A DNA stretch of 38,864 bases, from positions 1-38,864 of the forward strand of contig JAUSLL010000118.1 in assembly GCA_030649335.1 (NCBI GenBank). The letters run 5' to 3'. Position numbers and translations under genes: made by a program. This DNA is from Parvibaculum sp. GTDB lineage: Bacteria > Pseudomonadota > Alphaproteobacteria > Parvibaculales > Parvibaculaceae. Under the pieces are notes generated by a model that worked only from the letters and a program-made list of their open reading frames with translations, was not told the DNA's origin and searched no databases. Shown piece after piece: positions 1 to 7,105 of this stretch (within the stretch, counting starts at the first letter, position 1; every line of letters begins with the position of its first letter).

Positions 1-75
1 TGATCCTCCGTGGTCTTCGCAAATCACAGAGAATCATAAGTCGCTGAAATCACTCACTCCTTTTTGGAGCAGGCT

Positions 76-645
76 CTAAAGGTGCCGGATCAGCATAACT
101 ACAGGTGCCACCCAGCCCGGATCAGGCAGATCACGGGCTTGCGCACCGGGCTCCGGTGGTACCAGTAAATATGTTCCGTGGCCGGATGAGACAAACCGCC
201 CAAAGCCTTCATCCTCGCCCTCAATCGCGACAAAGCAATCGCGCCCAAGTGCTCGCTGGATGTCTGTAATCGGCAGACGGTCGGCAATGATGATGTCGCC
301 AGCACAATAATTGCCGATGTTTTCATGTACCCGCACAGCGATCGGGTTTCTGGCCAATGCCTCCAGTGTGACATCGTCTCTTTCGTCCGCATTATCAGAT
401 GAAATCGTGCCGCCGCGATTAAGTGTGCCGACGCAGGGGATGCGCGCTGAGCTTTGCGCATCGTCAATGAGTGCGGAGACCGCAACGCCAAAGACATCAG
501 CGAATCGCTGCAACCATTCAATCGAAACACTCATATCGGCGGTTTCAAGACGGGAGATGGTCGCCGCTGTAGTGCCGATTTGGCGTGCAAGTTCAGGCTG
601 CGTCCAGCGCCGCAGTTTCCGATGGTAGCGAATGCGTGTCTTCAC
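76..645 (-). CDS. XRE-family regulator with degenerate S24-like C-terminus
   Basis: This is probably a DNA-binding transcriptional regulator of 189 aa. Residues about 5-58 form a Cro/C1-type helix-turn-helix (WTQPELARQIGTTAATISRLE followed by a second amphipathic half). The rest, about 70-189, resembles the beta-rich S24/LexA-type sensor fold: it has a CAGDIIIAD stretch like the 'GD-vlvd' strand of that family. The usual catalytic Ser (GDSM) is not visible, and Arg sits where the catalytic Lys would be expected (GFGRFV), so self-cleavage is unlikely. I chose the GTG start at 645 because AGGAGGGAG precedes it; a longer 219-aa reading to 735 would run through the operator region. It is divergent from the DnaA-domain gene and shares a 145-bp control region with it. 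The HTH assignment is secure; the S24 relationship is inference. Confidence 0.82.
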   Translation of the reverse strand: MKTRIRYHRKLRRWTQPELARQIGTTAATISRLETADMSVSIEWLQRFADVFGVAVSALIDDAQSSARIPCVGTLNRGGTISSDNADERDDVTLEALARNPIAVRVHENIGNYCAGDIIIADRLPITDIQRALGRDCFVAIEGEDEGFGRFVSSGHGTYLLVPPEPGAQARDLPDPGWVAPVVMLIRHL

Positions 646-689
646 GTTTCTCTCCCTCCTATCAATCGGCGCGCGGAACTTACATGAAT

Positions 690-698
690 TTATCCCCA
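690..698 (+). promoter_or_regulatory. Near-consensus DnaA box (TTATCCCCA)
   Basis: The sequence TTATCCCCA differs by one base from the consensus DnaA box TTATCCACA. It lies in the divergent control region directly upstream of a gene encoding a DnaA domain IV-like protein. A single nine-base match can arise by chance, so this is suggestive only. Confidence 0.3.
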
Positions 699-727
699 CC
701 GTGTACGAAACGCGTAATTTTACCATT

Positions 728-757
728 AGGAACAATATATGTTCACATGTTGTTCCT
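728..757. promoter_or_regulatory. 30-bp palindromic operator containing SOS-type GTTC-N7-GTTC
   Basis: A 30-bp imperfect palindrome has perfect 8-bp outer arms (AGGAACAA and TTGTTCCT) and 12 of 15 half-site positions matching. Within it, GAAC (730-733), GTTC (741-744) and GTTC (752-755) are each separated by 7 bases. That gives both GAAC-N7-GTTC and GTTC-N7-GTTC; the latter is the known alphaproteobacterial LexA box. It sits 35-60 nt before the DnaA-domain gene and about 83-112 nt before the regulator start. It could be a LexA site or the operator of the divergent XRE regulator. Confidence 0.6.
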
Positions 758-789
758 GATGGAAAGCGTCAAAATTGGGGAGTGTGAAG

Positions 790-1215
790 ATGCCGGATGT
801 GAGTTGGAGCAACCAGGTTGAGAGCGCGGGTTTGCGTATTACCTTGCCGCCGAAATTGCCACGTGCAGTGCGGGCGGACCTGAGGCAATTGCGCGACAGA
901 GAGCGGGCAGCGCAGGTGGCTCTAACGCAGGAAACCATTGCCGGGGCCTTTAAAATCTCAGTTGCGGAAATGAGGGCCCCGACGCGTCGGACAGCACCCG
1001 TCGCGCAGGCCCGCCAGATTGCCATGTATCTGATGCATGTCTCGTTCGGACTGAGCCTGTCAGCGGTGGGGCGGCATTTCGGTCGTGACAGGACCACAGC
1101 AGCCCACGCCTGCCGCCAGATCGAAGACCGTCGCGATGACGCTGCCTTTGACGTGTTGATGGATCGTCTGGAGTTTTCGTTGCGGACCAAGCCGGGAGGT
1201 GGGTTGCGCCAATGA
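790..1215 (+). CDS. DnaA domain IV-like DNA-binding protein
   Basis: This 141-aa protein carries a C-terminal block matching the DnaA-box-binding domain IV of the replication initiator and nothing else of DnaA. Residues 72-131 align with the DnaA C-terminus: ARQIAMYLMHVSFGLSL, then GRHFGRDRTTAAHACRQIE. The signature GRDRTTAAHA (98-107) corresponds to GRDHTTVLHA of DnaA. There is no AAA+ domain or Walker motif; the first 70 residues are basic and helical. I chose ATG 790 because GGGGAG lies 7 nt upstream; TTG 775 and GTG 784 are in-frame alternatives. The stop overlaps the next gene by ATGA, so the two are translationally coupled. It probably binds DnaA-box-like DNA, as a regulator or a competitor of DnaA; that role is inference. 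Confidence 0.8.
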   Translation: MPDVSWSNQVESAGLRITLPPKLPRAVRADLRQLRDRERAAQVALTQETIAGAFKISVAEMRAPTRRTAPVAQARQIAMYLMHVSFGLSLSAVGRHFGRDRTTAAHACRQIEDRRDDAAFDVLMDRLEFSLRTKPGGGLRQ

Positions 1216-2078
1216 ATACAATTGCTGAGCATGAATTTGAACGCGAAGCACGCCGCATCATACGGCGTCTCATTGAACCCCAAAGCTTTGTCGCGGCCAC
1301 CGGCGAGGACGAGTTCACTCTTTACGTGGCGGCTGACCGCTGGAAAAAGCCGGTCATGCGCATCGCCGGCCGGATATGGCTGGCGATTGAACGCCGCGAT
1401 CTTGTCGGCCACCGCCAGCACCCCGAAAGAGAGGGCGAAACGGTCTGGCAGCTAAACGAAACCGGGCGGGCCTATTGGCGGCGTCTTGAACCGGGTGCCG
1501 ATCCGTTCCGCGCGCAACATCAATTGCGTGCCACGCGCATTGTCGTTCATGACGGCGTATCGCAAAGGGCCGAGGTCAATGAGTCCGAGACGCCGCTTGC
1601 ATGGCTGCGTCGGCGCAAAGGCGCGGACGGAAAGCCCCTCATCAGCGATATTCAATTAGAGGCAGGAGAGCGTCTACGGCGTGATTTTACGCTGTCGGCG
1701 CTGAGTGCCCGCGTAACAACCAATTGGTCGCTTAACCCCGGCGGCAATCCAAACACGGGGCGTCGGTTCGACCCGTCAGACGTCACGGATATGGCACTGA
1801 GTGCGCGCACGCGTTTCGCACAGGCGTTGGACGCGGTCGGCAGCGGTCTCTCAGGCATATTGACGGAAGTGTGTTGCAACCACCGCGGTTTGGAAGACAT
1901 CGAGCGGAGTTTCGGCTGGCCGCAGCGTTCAGGAAAAGTGGTTCTGCAAATCGCTCTTGATCGGTTGGCGGAGCATTACCAGAAGGGCGGGCGCAGCCGT
2001 CGCCGCCGCGCAGAACGTCAACCTGCCGCAGCAAGCGCCGCTGCGGCATCGGACTTCACCCGTTCGACCATCGAATAG
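1212..2078 (+). CDS. DUF6456 domain protein
   Basis: This 288-aa basic protein belongs to the alphaproteobacterial DUF6456 family. The recognisable part runs from about residue 124 (ETPLAWLRRRKG) to about 255, where a LSGILTEVCCNHRGLEDIE stretch and GWPQRSGKVVLQIALDRLAEHY form the conserved C-terminal block. The tail after about 258 is Arg/Ala-rich and looks disordered. It is coupled to the DnaA-domain gene by an ATGA overlap. The family's biochemical role is unknown to me; basic character and coupling to a DNA-binding protein suggest a DNA-associated function. Its 3' end overlaps the convergent sufE gene by 61 bp, unusually long for two well-conserved genes. Confidence 0.8.
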   Translation: MNTIAEHEFEREARRIIRRLIEPQSFVAATGEDEFTLYVAADRWKKPVMRIAGRIWLAIERRDLVGHRQHPEREGETVWQLNETGRAYWRRLEPGADPFRAQHQLRATRIVVHDGVSQRAEVNESETPLAWLRRRKGADGKPLISDIQLEAGERLRRDFTLSALSARVTTNWSLNPGGNPNTGRRFDPSDVTDMALSARTRFAQALDAVGSGLSGILTEVCCNHRGLEDIERSFGWPQRSGKVVLQIALDRLAEHYQKGGRSRRRRAERQPAAASAAAASDFTRSTIE

Positions 2079-2452
2079 AGGCCGTTGGAGCGCTGCGGGC
2101 TGAGATGCTCGTTGAGCCCGAGTTTTTGAAAAATGTCGCGGGCATCAATGGCGAGAATTTCGTCGGCGGTCTTGCCGGAATAGATGCCGAGCACAATGGC
2201 GATGAGACCACGCACGATGAACGCGTCGCTATCTCCGCGAAAAGTGATGGGGGAGGAGGCCGCATTGCCGCGGGTTTCGGTGACGAGCCAGACCTGACTC
2301 ACGCAGCCTTGCACTTTATTGGCCGCTGAATGTTCTTCATCGCTCAGCGGTGCCAGTTCTTTGCCGAGCTCGATCACAAAGCGGTAGCGGTCTTCCCAAT
2401 CATCGAGGAAGGAAAAGTCATCAATAAGGCTGTCGATATCCATTTGGCTCAT
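2018..2452 (-). CDS. sufE: SufE-family cysteine desulfuration protein
   Basis: SufE accepts persulfide sulfur from the cysteine desulfurase SufS for Fe-S cluster assembly in the cytoplasm. The 144-aa product begins MSQMDIDSLIDDFSFLDDWE and contains VQGCVSQVW with the acceptor cysteine at residue 50, close to Cys51 of E. coli SufE. Length matches the family. I chose ATG 2452; ATG 2443 is an in-frame alternative and neither has a strong Shine-Dalgarno. No suf operon is next to it, so it is a standalone sufE, as often seen in this order. The last 61 bp overlap the convergent DUF6456 gene. Confidence 0.9.
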   Translation of the reverse strand: MSQMDIDSLIDDFSFLDDWEDRYRFVIELGKELAPLSDEEHSAANKVQGCVSQVWLVTETRGNAASSPITFRGDSDAFIVRGLIAIVLGIYSGKTADEILAIDARDIFQKLGLNEHLSPQRSNGLYSMVERVKSDAAAALAAAG

Positions 2453-2520
2453 CAGGCTTTCGGGCGCAGGTAAGGTCCGGCACCTCCACAGGAGATAGCG
2501 CCCGTGGCCACAATGCACAA

Positions 2521-2549
2521 GCGCCGCCCGGACAAAAGCCGGACGGCGC
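2521..2549 (-). terminator. Hairpin, possible terminator after the DUF5330 gene
   Basis: GCGCCGCCCGG pairs with CCGGACGGCGC in 10 of 11 positions around a 7-nt loop. It lies between the DUF5330 stop and the sufE start. No clear U-tract follows on either strand, so it may be a Rho-independent-like hairpin or a transcript-stabilising stem. Confidence 0.4.
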
Positions 2550-2580
2550 AAGGCGGAAGAGCTTTAGGAAGAGGTAGGCA

Positions 2581-2610
2581 TCGTCGTCATCATCATCATC
2601 ATCGTCGTCG
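2581..2610. repeat. Trinucleotide repeat (TCG)2(TCA)5(TCG)3
   Basis: Ten tandem TCR triplets lie 22 bp past the stop of the DUF5330 gene. On the minus strand, in a frame other than that gene's, they read as ten consecutive Asp codons. Such tracts are prone to slippage. Confidence 0.85.
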
Positions 2611-2631
2611 GGCGTGGCGGAGGCAGCCGGA

Positions 2632-3033
2632 TCAGGCGCCTGTATAGTTTTTTCGGGCCGGAAGGCGGGGCATAGTCTCGGCTGCCAGAGCATCCGGTTC
2701 TGCGCTTTGAGTCTCGCGGGCTTTTTCGGTCACCCACAGAAACGCTTGCGCTCCGTAATAGCTGCCCTGACGGGCGATGTGGCCGGCAACAGCGCTGCCA
2801 CGTGAGCAAACCTGCGGGTTTCGGTCGCAAAACCCTAGGACGTCTCCGGCAGATTGAGCCGCGAGAGAGAGCATTTCACCCGCTCCGATGTCATCGGCCG
2901 GTGCTTCATCAGTATAGCTGGCCGACATTGCGCCGCCGCTCTTGTTGTTCTGCGCTGTGGCCTGCTGGCCTGCTGTCGGCAGCAGGAAGGCAAGAACCGT
3001 AAGCCAGAAGGCCGCTCGGAGAATGAATGACAT
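2632..3033 (-). CDS. DUF5330 family protein
   Basis: This 133-aa protein begins with a hydrophobic segment (MSFILRAAFWLTVLAFLLP) that should act as a signal anchor or signal peptide. The middle, around LSLAAQSAGDVLGFCDRNP then QVCSRGSA, has the paired cysteines and the 'FC-R-P-C--G' pattern I associate with DUF5330. The family is restricted to alphaproteobacteria and its function is unknown to me; an envelope location is likely. ATG 3033 was chosen because AAAGGA lies 8 nt upstream. Just after the stop, another frame would add an acidic Asp10 tail. Confidence 0.72.
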   Translation of the reverse strand: MSFILRAAFWLTVLAFLLPTAGQQATAQNNKSGGAMSASYTDEAPADDIGAGEMLSLAAQSAGDVLGFCDRNPQVCSRGSAVAGHIARQGSYYGAQAFLWVTEKARETQSAEPDALAAETMPRLPARKNYTGA

Positions 3034-3069
3034 GTTGCTGATCCTTTCGCGTCTCGTTAGGGCCAAGCT

Positions 3070-3330
3070 ACAGCGACATCCGTGGAAGCCAAGTTAAGTG
3101 AATAGATAAAATGCGTAATTACTTAGATGATTGTTTGATTTCTATTTCGTATGCTTTAAGTAGACTTGATTTTATACTTGGATATTGAGATTAATTAGAG
3201 TCGAATTTTGTGAAACTACTATTAGAATTTTAAAATCATTTTTCTCAAATCCGATTCACACTTAGTTCAAATTGATCGGTTTCAACTAAATCCGCGCAGT
3301 TTCCTTGGACTTTTCAGGGCGGTAGATATG
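3070..3330. other. AT-rich intergenic region
   Basis: About 260 bp between the DUF5330 start and the lipoprotein terminator has very low G+C, in sharp contrast to the GC-rich genes on both sides. I see no ORF with a ribosome-binding site, no strong hairpin and no convincing -35/-10 pair. It presumably holds the promoter of the DUF5330 gene and could hold a small RNA. Confidence 0.5.
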
Positions 3331-3364
3331 AAAAACCCCGCAAGGCACGAGGCCTGCGGGGTTT
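3331..3364 (-). terminator. Rho-independent terminator of the lipoprotein gene
   Basis: AACCCCGCA (3334-3342) pairs with TGCGGGGTT (3355-3363), with extra GGC/GCC pairs inside around a short loop. On the minus strand the stem is followed by TTTTT. It lies about 20 bp past the stop of the leftward lipoprotein gene. Confidence 0.85.
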
Positions 3365-3385
3365 GTTGGGTGGCTGAATTGGTGT

Positions 3386-4486
3386 TCAGTGCGGCGTTGC
3401 ACCGGCCGCGGGCAGGGCGGCTGACCAGCAGGCCCGCACTTCCTCAATCGCATGTGTGCCCGTGCACCAGGCCTCTTCCGAGGGGAAATGCGCAGCAGCA
3501 ACGCACTGATCAAGGTTTAAACGAGCCCAGTTGAGGCAGGAAGTTGTTTCATCCTTGTGGCCCGAGATCGGGACAATGGGCAGTGACATGGATTCACGGG
3601 CCCCGCGCGCGAGGATTTTGGTCATGACCGATATCGTATAGGCATGAGCCTCGGAAACCGGTGATAGCGCGGCAAAAATCTGACGGAACGTGCTGGAAGG
3701 TGTTTCCGCGTCGGCAACCTCGGTCGCGGGCTCGCTCACTAGCGGGGTGTTCATGCCCCATTTTTGCTTCTGGAACTTAAAGGCCGTGTCGATGAAGCGT
3801 TTACGCAATTTGGCGAGGCGTTCATCTTCGGCCTTACCCGAGGCCATAATGGCGCTCATAGCCGCGCCCGCGCCCGGAAGGCGCATCACATAGTCTGAGT
3901 CTTCAAGCAGAGCGAGCATCTTGCTCTCGCCGTGGATGCGCAGCTCATTACGCACACCTTCAGCGAAAGTCGCCGTGTTGGCGGCAGACATAGCCCGCAC
4001 AGCATACCAGCCATCGGCCAAAGTTTCGGGATGTTCGATGCGCAGCGTCTTCATTACGCGCCGCACTTCCTTGGGTGAATTGAGTTTACTGGTTTCGGCG
4101 ACATCCATCGCCTTGTTGAATTTGAAATAGACGCCCGCAAGCTGGTTCATCGGCACACCGAGCGAAACGGCGCTGAGGCCGGCGCGGGGGTCGATGGAGG
4201 CGACCTTAACATCGCGGTGACGTGGCGAAATCAGCGGGATCGGAATACCTGAACTGGCAATGCTCTGTTTGTAGAGGCTGGCCGTTACCAATGCATCGTC
4301 GCTTGTGGGGGCCGCGGCGGCCTGCGCGGTCGAGGTGGCACTCGCGTTCTTCATATTGTCGAGCGACGCAGTATCGCCCTGCACAATGGTGCAGCCGGAA
4401 AGGGCCAGAAGAAGCAAACCCGTGCTCACGCCATAATGGCGAGCCGGACGAAGGGCCAATCGACCCTGACGCAAAACGCTACGCAT
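3386..4486 (-). CDS. Lipoprotein of unknown function
   Basis: The 366-aa product has a long basic n-region, a hydrophobic run and a lipobox ending at Cys32 (LLLLALSGC), so it should be an outer- or inner-membrane lipoprotein. I do not recognise the mature domain. It is mostly helical, with a central region (about 115-250) rich in charged helices and a C-terminal region with several cysteines (SCLNWARLNLDQC, AWCTGTH, ACWSAA), possibly disulfide-bonded in the periplasm. ATG 4486 has AGGGAG 7 nt upstream. It is a single-gene unit closed by a strong terminator. Confidence 0.7.
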   Translation of the reverse strand: MRSVLRQGRLALRPARHYGVSTGLLLLALSGCTIVQGDTASLDNMKNASATSTAQAAAAPTSDDALVTASLYKQSIASSGIPIPLISPRHRDVKVASIDPRAGLSAVSLGVPMNQLAGVYFKFNKAMDVAETSKLNSPKEVRRVMKTLRIEHPETLADGWYAVRAMSAANTATFAEGVRNELRIHGESKMLALLEDSDYVMRLPGAGAAMSAIMASGKAEDERLAKLRKRFIDTAFKFQKQKWGMNTPLVSEPATEVADAETPSSTFRQIFAALSPVSEAHAYTISVMTKILARGARESMSLPIVPISGHKDETTSCLNWARLNLDQCVAAAHFPSEEAWCTGTHAIEEVRACWSAALPAAGATPH

Positions 4487-4703
4487 TGTAGAACTCCCTA
4501 ACGACTTGGACCTCTTTGGCGCTGTGCCTGAGCGCTGCGGCATTCGCCACCAACCGAGATCGGATCGATGTCCGATTTCGGGTCAGTGTCCAAGGCCTGC
4601 TTCGGATCCGCTGCAAGTCTAATGCCCGCCTCAAAAATCGGCAAACGCATAAGCTGGAATAACGTATAAGAACCGCAAGGTGTCGAGAGCGGAGACGAAG
4701 GCT

Positions 4704-5045
4704 ATGGATCATGCGCCGCGATTAAAGGCGGAAATCTGGGTCAAAGCGCTGATCCGCAGGGCAGAAGTGGGCGGCGCGTCAGCCATGGTTGTGCGTCGGG
4801 GGGATAACACTTCGGGCGTCGTGCTCGTGAAACTCAGCACACCGGACCGGCAGGCGAGGGTCCTGACGCCCACACGCTCCGGCGATGGCACACTGCAATG
4901 GATGGCCGGAACGGGACCGGAGCCGGTGCCGGACGGCGATGCTGAAGCTTATGTCCAGCGTCAGCGCAAATTCGACCCCGATATCTGGGTGGTCGAAATC
5001 GAAGACCGTGAAGGTCGCCACTTCCTGCAGGAACCCGTGGTCTAG
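4704..5045 (+). CDS. DUF1491 family protein
   Basis: The 113-aa protein matches the small alphaproteobacterial DUF1491 family over its whole length. RLKAEIWVKALIRRAE at the start, VVRRGDNTSGVVLVKL in the middle and RKFDPDIWVVEIEDREGRHF near the end are the family hallmarks. It is probably cytosolic; no activity is known to me. ATG 4704 follows GGAG by 9 nt; GTG 4680 is an upstream alternative without a ribosome-binding site. Confidence 0.8.
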   Translation: MDHAPRLKAEIWVKALIRRAEVGGASAMVVRRGDNTSGVVLVKLSTPDRQARVLTPTRSGDGTLQWMAGTGPEPVPDGDAEAYVQRQRKFDPDIWVVEIEDREGRHFLQEPVV

Positions 5046-5060
5046 TGCACCGGTAAGGCC

Positions 5061-5279
5061 TTAGGGGCGCATGAAGGTGAAATCCTCGTCGGGATCAAGG
5101 TGCTCGATGGCCGTTTCGAGTTCGCTGCGGATATCGTCCAGCGTGCGGCTTTCGCGCCAAATCCGCAGAACCTGCTCGAACATGATCCGGCCCAGCACGT
5201 CGCCGGGAATCTGCTCGGCGTCGGCATCGGCCTTCATGGCATCAACATGCTTGGTTACGATATCGCGGGCGCTCGTCAT
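5061..5279 (-). CDS. Small conserved acidic protein
   Basis: A 72-aa acidic, helical protein (MTSARDIVTKHVDAMKADAD to DEDFTFMRP) with no membrane segment or cysteine. I do not recognise a family. Codon use looks like that of its neighbours and it fills the gap between the DUF1491 gene (convergent, 15 bp away) and prfC (divergent), which supports a real gene. Only a weak GAGACAGAG ribosome-binding site precedes ATG 5279. Confidence 0.6.
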   Translation of the reverse strand: MTSARDIVTKHVDAMKADADAEQIPGDVLGRIMFEQVLRIWRESRTLDDIRSELETAIEHLDPDEDFTFMRP

Positions 5280-5453
5280 GGCTCTGTCTCGTCGAAATGA
5301 ATAGGAATGGCTTGAGCTTGGCCGATGGGTCCCGCTTACGCACCTGCCATGTTGTCGCGGACATGGTCTGATGCCTTAGGGACATACCCGTATGGGATGA
5401 CAGTCTGCCCCGCTATGGAGTAGGGTCCGCCGCAATCTGAACTGGAGACGATC

Positions 5454-7061
5454 GTGAACACGACAGCGGCCCCCCGCTCAGGTGGCATTGAAAGCGAAGT
5501 CGGCATGCGCCGAACCTTTGCCATCATTTCCCATCCTGACGCCGGCAAAACCACATTGACCGAAAACCTGCTTTTAATGGGCGGGGCGATCCATCTTGCC
5601 GGTCAGGTCAAGGCGCGCGGCGACAGCCGACGGGCGCGGTCGGACTTTATGAAGATCGAACAGCAGCGCGGCATCTCTGTATCGTCCGCAGTGATGACAT
5701 TTGAGTACGAAGGCATTACCTGCAATCTGCTCGACACACCAGGCCACGAAGACTTCTCGGAAGACACCTACCGCACGCTGACCGCAGCCGACAGCGCCAT
5801 CATGGTGATCGATGCGGCCAAGGGCATCGAAGCACAGACGCTGAAGCTGTTTGAAGTCTGTCGCATGCGCGACGTGCCGATCATCACTTTCATCAACAAG
5901 ATCGACCGCGAGAGCGTCAGCCCATTTGATTTGATGGACGAGATATCATCCAAACTCGCGCTCGATTGCTCACCCATGATGTGGCCCGCCGGCATGGGCG
6001 GATTGCTGAAGGGTATTTTTGATCCCGAGCATGACCGCTTTATTCCCTACGACCGGTTGGACGAAGGTAAGGAAGCGACGCGCCTGTCGGGTGATGAAAT
6101 CGCCAAGTATATGAGCGCCAGTGAGCTTGCCGAATTCCGTGAAGAAATGGAACTGGCGCGTGAAGGTTCACCCGCATTCGATCTAGACGCCTATCGCGCA
6201 GGCCACCTGACACCTGTTTATTTCGGCAGCGCGCTGCGAAAGCTTGGCGTGCGTGAATTGCTCGACGCTGTGAAGCGTCTCGCACCTTCGCCGCGGCCGC
6301 AGCCGTCGTCCGCCCGCCTTGTGCAGCCAAGCGAACCCAAAGTCTCCGGCTTTGTCTTCAAGGTACAGGCGAATATGGACGCCAATCATCGCGACCGTAT
6401 TGCTTTCATGCGTATTTGCTCAGGCCGCTTCAAGCGCGGTATGCGTCTGCGCGTGTCCGGCAGCGGCAAGACCATAGGCATTCATAACCCGACACTCTTT
6501 TTTGCGCAGGACCGCGAAGTGGTGGATGAAGCCTTCGCGGGCGACATCATCGGCATTCCCAATCACGGCACCATTCGCGTAGGCGACACACTGACCGAAG
6601 GCGAAGAAATGACCTTCACCGGTATTCCCAACTTCGCGCCGGAAATTTTGCAACGTGTGCGCCTCGATGATCCGATGAAAGCCAAACACATGCGCCGCGC
6701 ATTGGAGAGCCTTGCCGAAGAAGGCGTGACGCAGGTCTTCAAGCCGCAGCTTGGTGCGAACTGGATCGTCGGAGTCGTCGGTCGTCTGCAGCTTGAGGTG
6801 CTGGCCGCCCGCATCGAGAGTGAATATGAAATCAAAGTCGGTTTTGAAAACGCGCCTTTCGAAACCGCACGTTGGGTGACAGCCGAAGACGCGACCGAGA
6901 TGAAACGTTTTGTGGATGCTCATCGCGGCAATATGGCCGACGACCGAGACGGTGCGCCTGTGTTCCTTGCCAAGAGCAACTGGGAACTCGGTTACACGGC
7001 GGAGAAATGGCCCAAGGTCAAATTCTCGGCAACGCGCGAGCGCTCTCCTGCTGCGGCTTGA
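5454..7061 (+). CDS. prfC: Peptide chain release factor 3
   Basis: RF3 is a ribosome-associated GTPase that removes RF1/RF2 after peptide release. The 535-aa product has the translational GTPase motifs: SHPDAGKTT (26-34), the switch region with QQRGISV (70-76), DTPGH (94-98) and NKID (148-151). The domain II barrel and the RF3-specific C-terminal domain follow (GVVGRLQLEVLAARIESEY, then WELGYTAEKWP near the end). Length is normal for RF3. GTG 5454 is preceded by GGAG at a good distance. No frameshift or missing motif is visible. Confidence 0.97.
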   Translation: MNTTAAPRSGGIESEVGMRRTFAIISHPDAGKTTLTENLLLMGGAIHLAGQVKARGDSRRARSDFMKIEQQRGISVSSAVMTFEYEGITCNLLDTPGHEDFSEDTYRTLTAADSAIMVIDAAKGIEAQTLKLFEVCRMRDVPIITFINKIDRESVSPFDLMDEISSKLALDCSPMMWPAGMGGLLKGIFDPEHDRFIPYDRLDEGKEATRLSGDEIAKYMSASELAEFREEMELAREGSPAFDLDAYRAGHLTPVYFGSALRKLGVRELLDAVKRLAPSPRPQPSSARLVQPSEPKVSGFVFKVQANMDANHRDRIAFMRICSGRFKRGMRLRVSGSGKTIGIHNPTLFFAQDREVVDEAFAGDIIGIPNHGTIRVGDTLTEGEEMTFTGIPNFAPEILQRVRLDDPMKAKHMRRALESLAEEGVTQVFKPQLGANWIVGVVGRLQLEVLAARIESEYEIKVGFENAPFETARWVTAEDATEMKRFVDAHRGNMADDRDGAPVFLAKSNWELGYTAEKWPKVKFSATRERSPAAA

Positions 7062-7105
7062 TGCCCGATTGCATCCAAAAGCTCGAAATGTTGAATTAGT
7101 GCGTA

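Noticed and set aside
2421-2693. 90-aa minus-strand frame containing ten Asp
   Set aside because: As a separate gene it has no ribosome-binding site and overlaps both the DUF5330 and sufE genes; kept only as a possible frameshift tail of DUF5330.
5380-5400. Short palindrome CATACCCGTATG upstream of prfC
   Set aside because: Only 5-bp arms with a 2-base spacer; expected by chance and not placed with a promoter pair.
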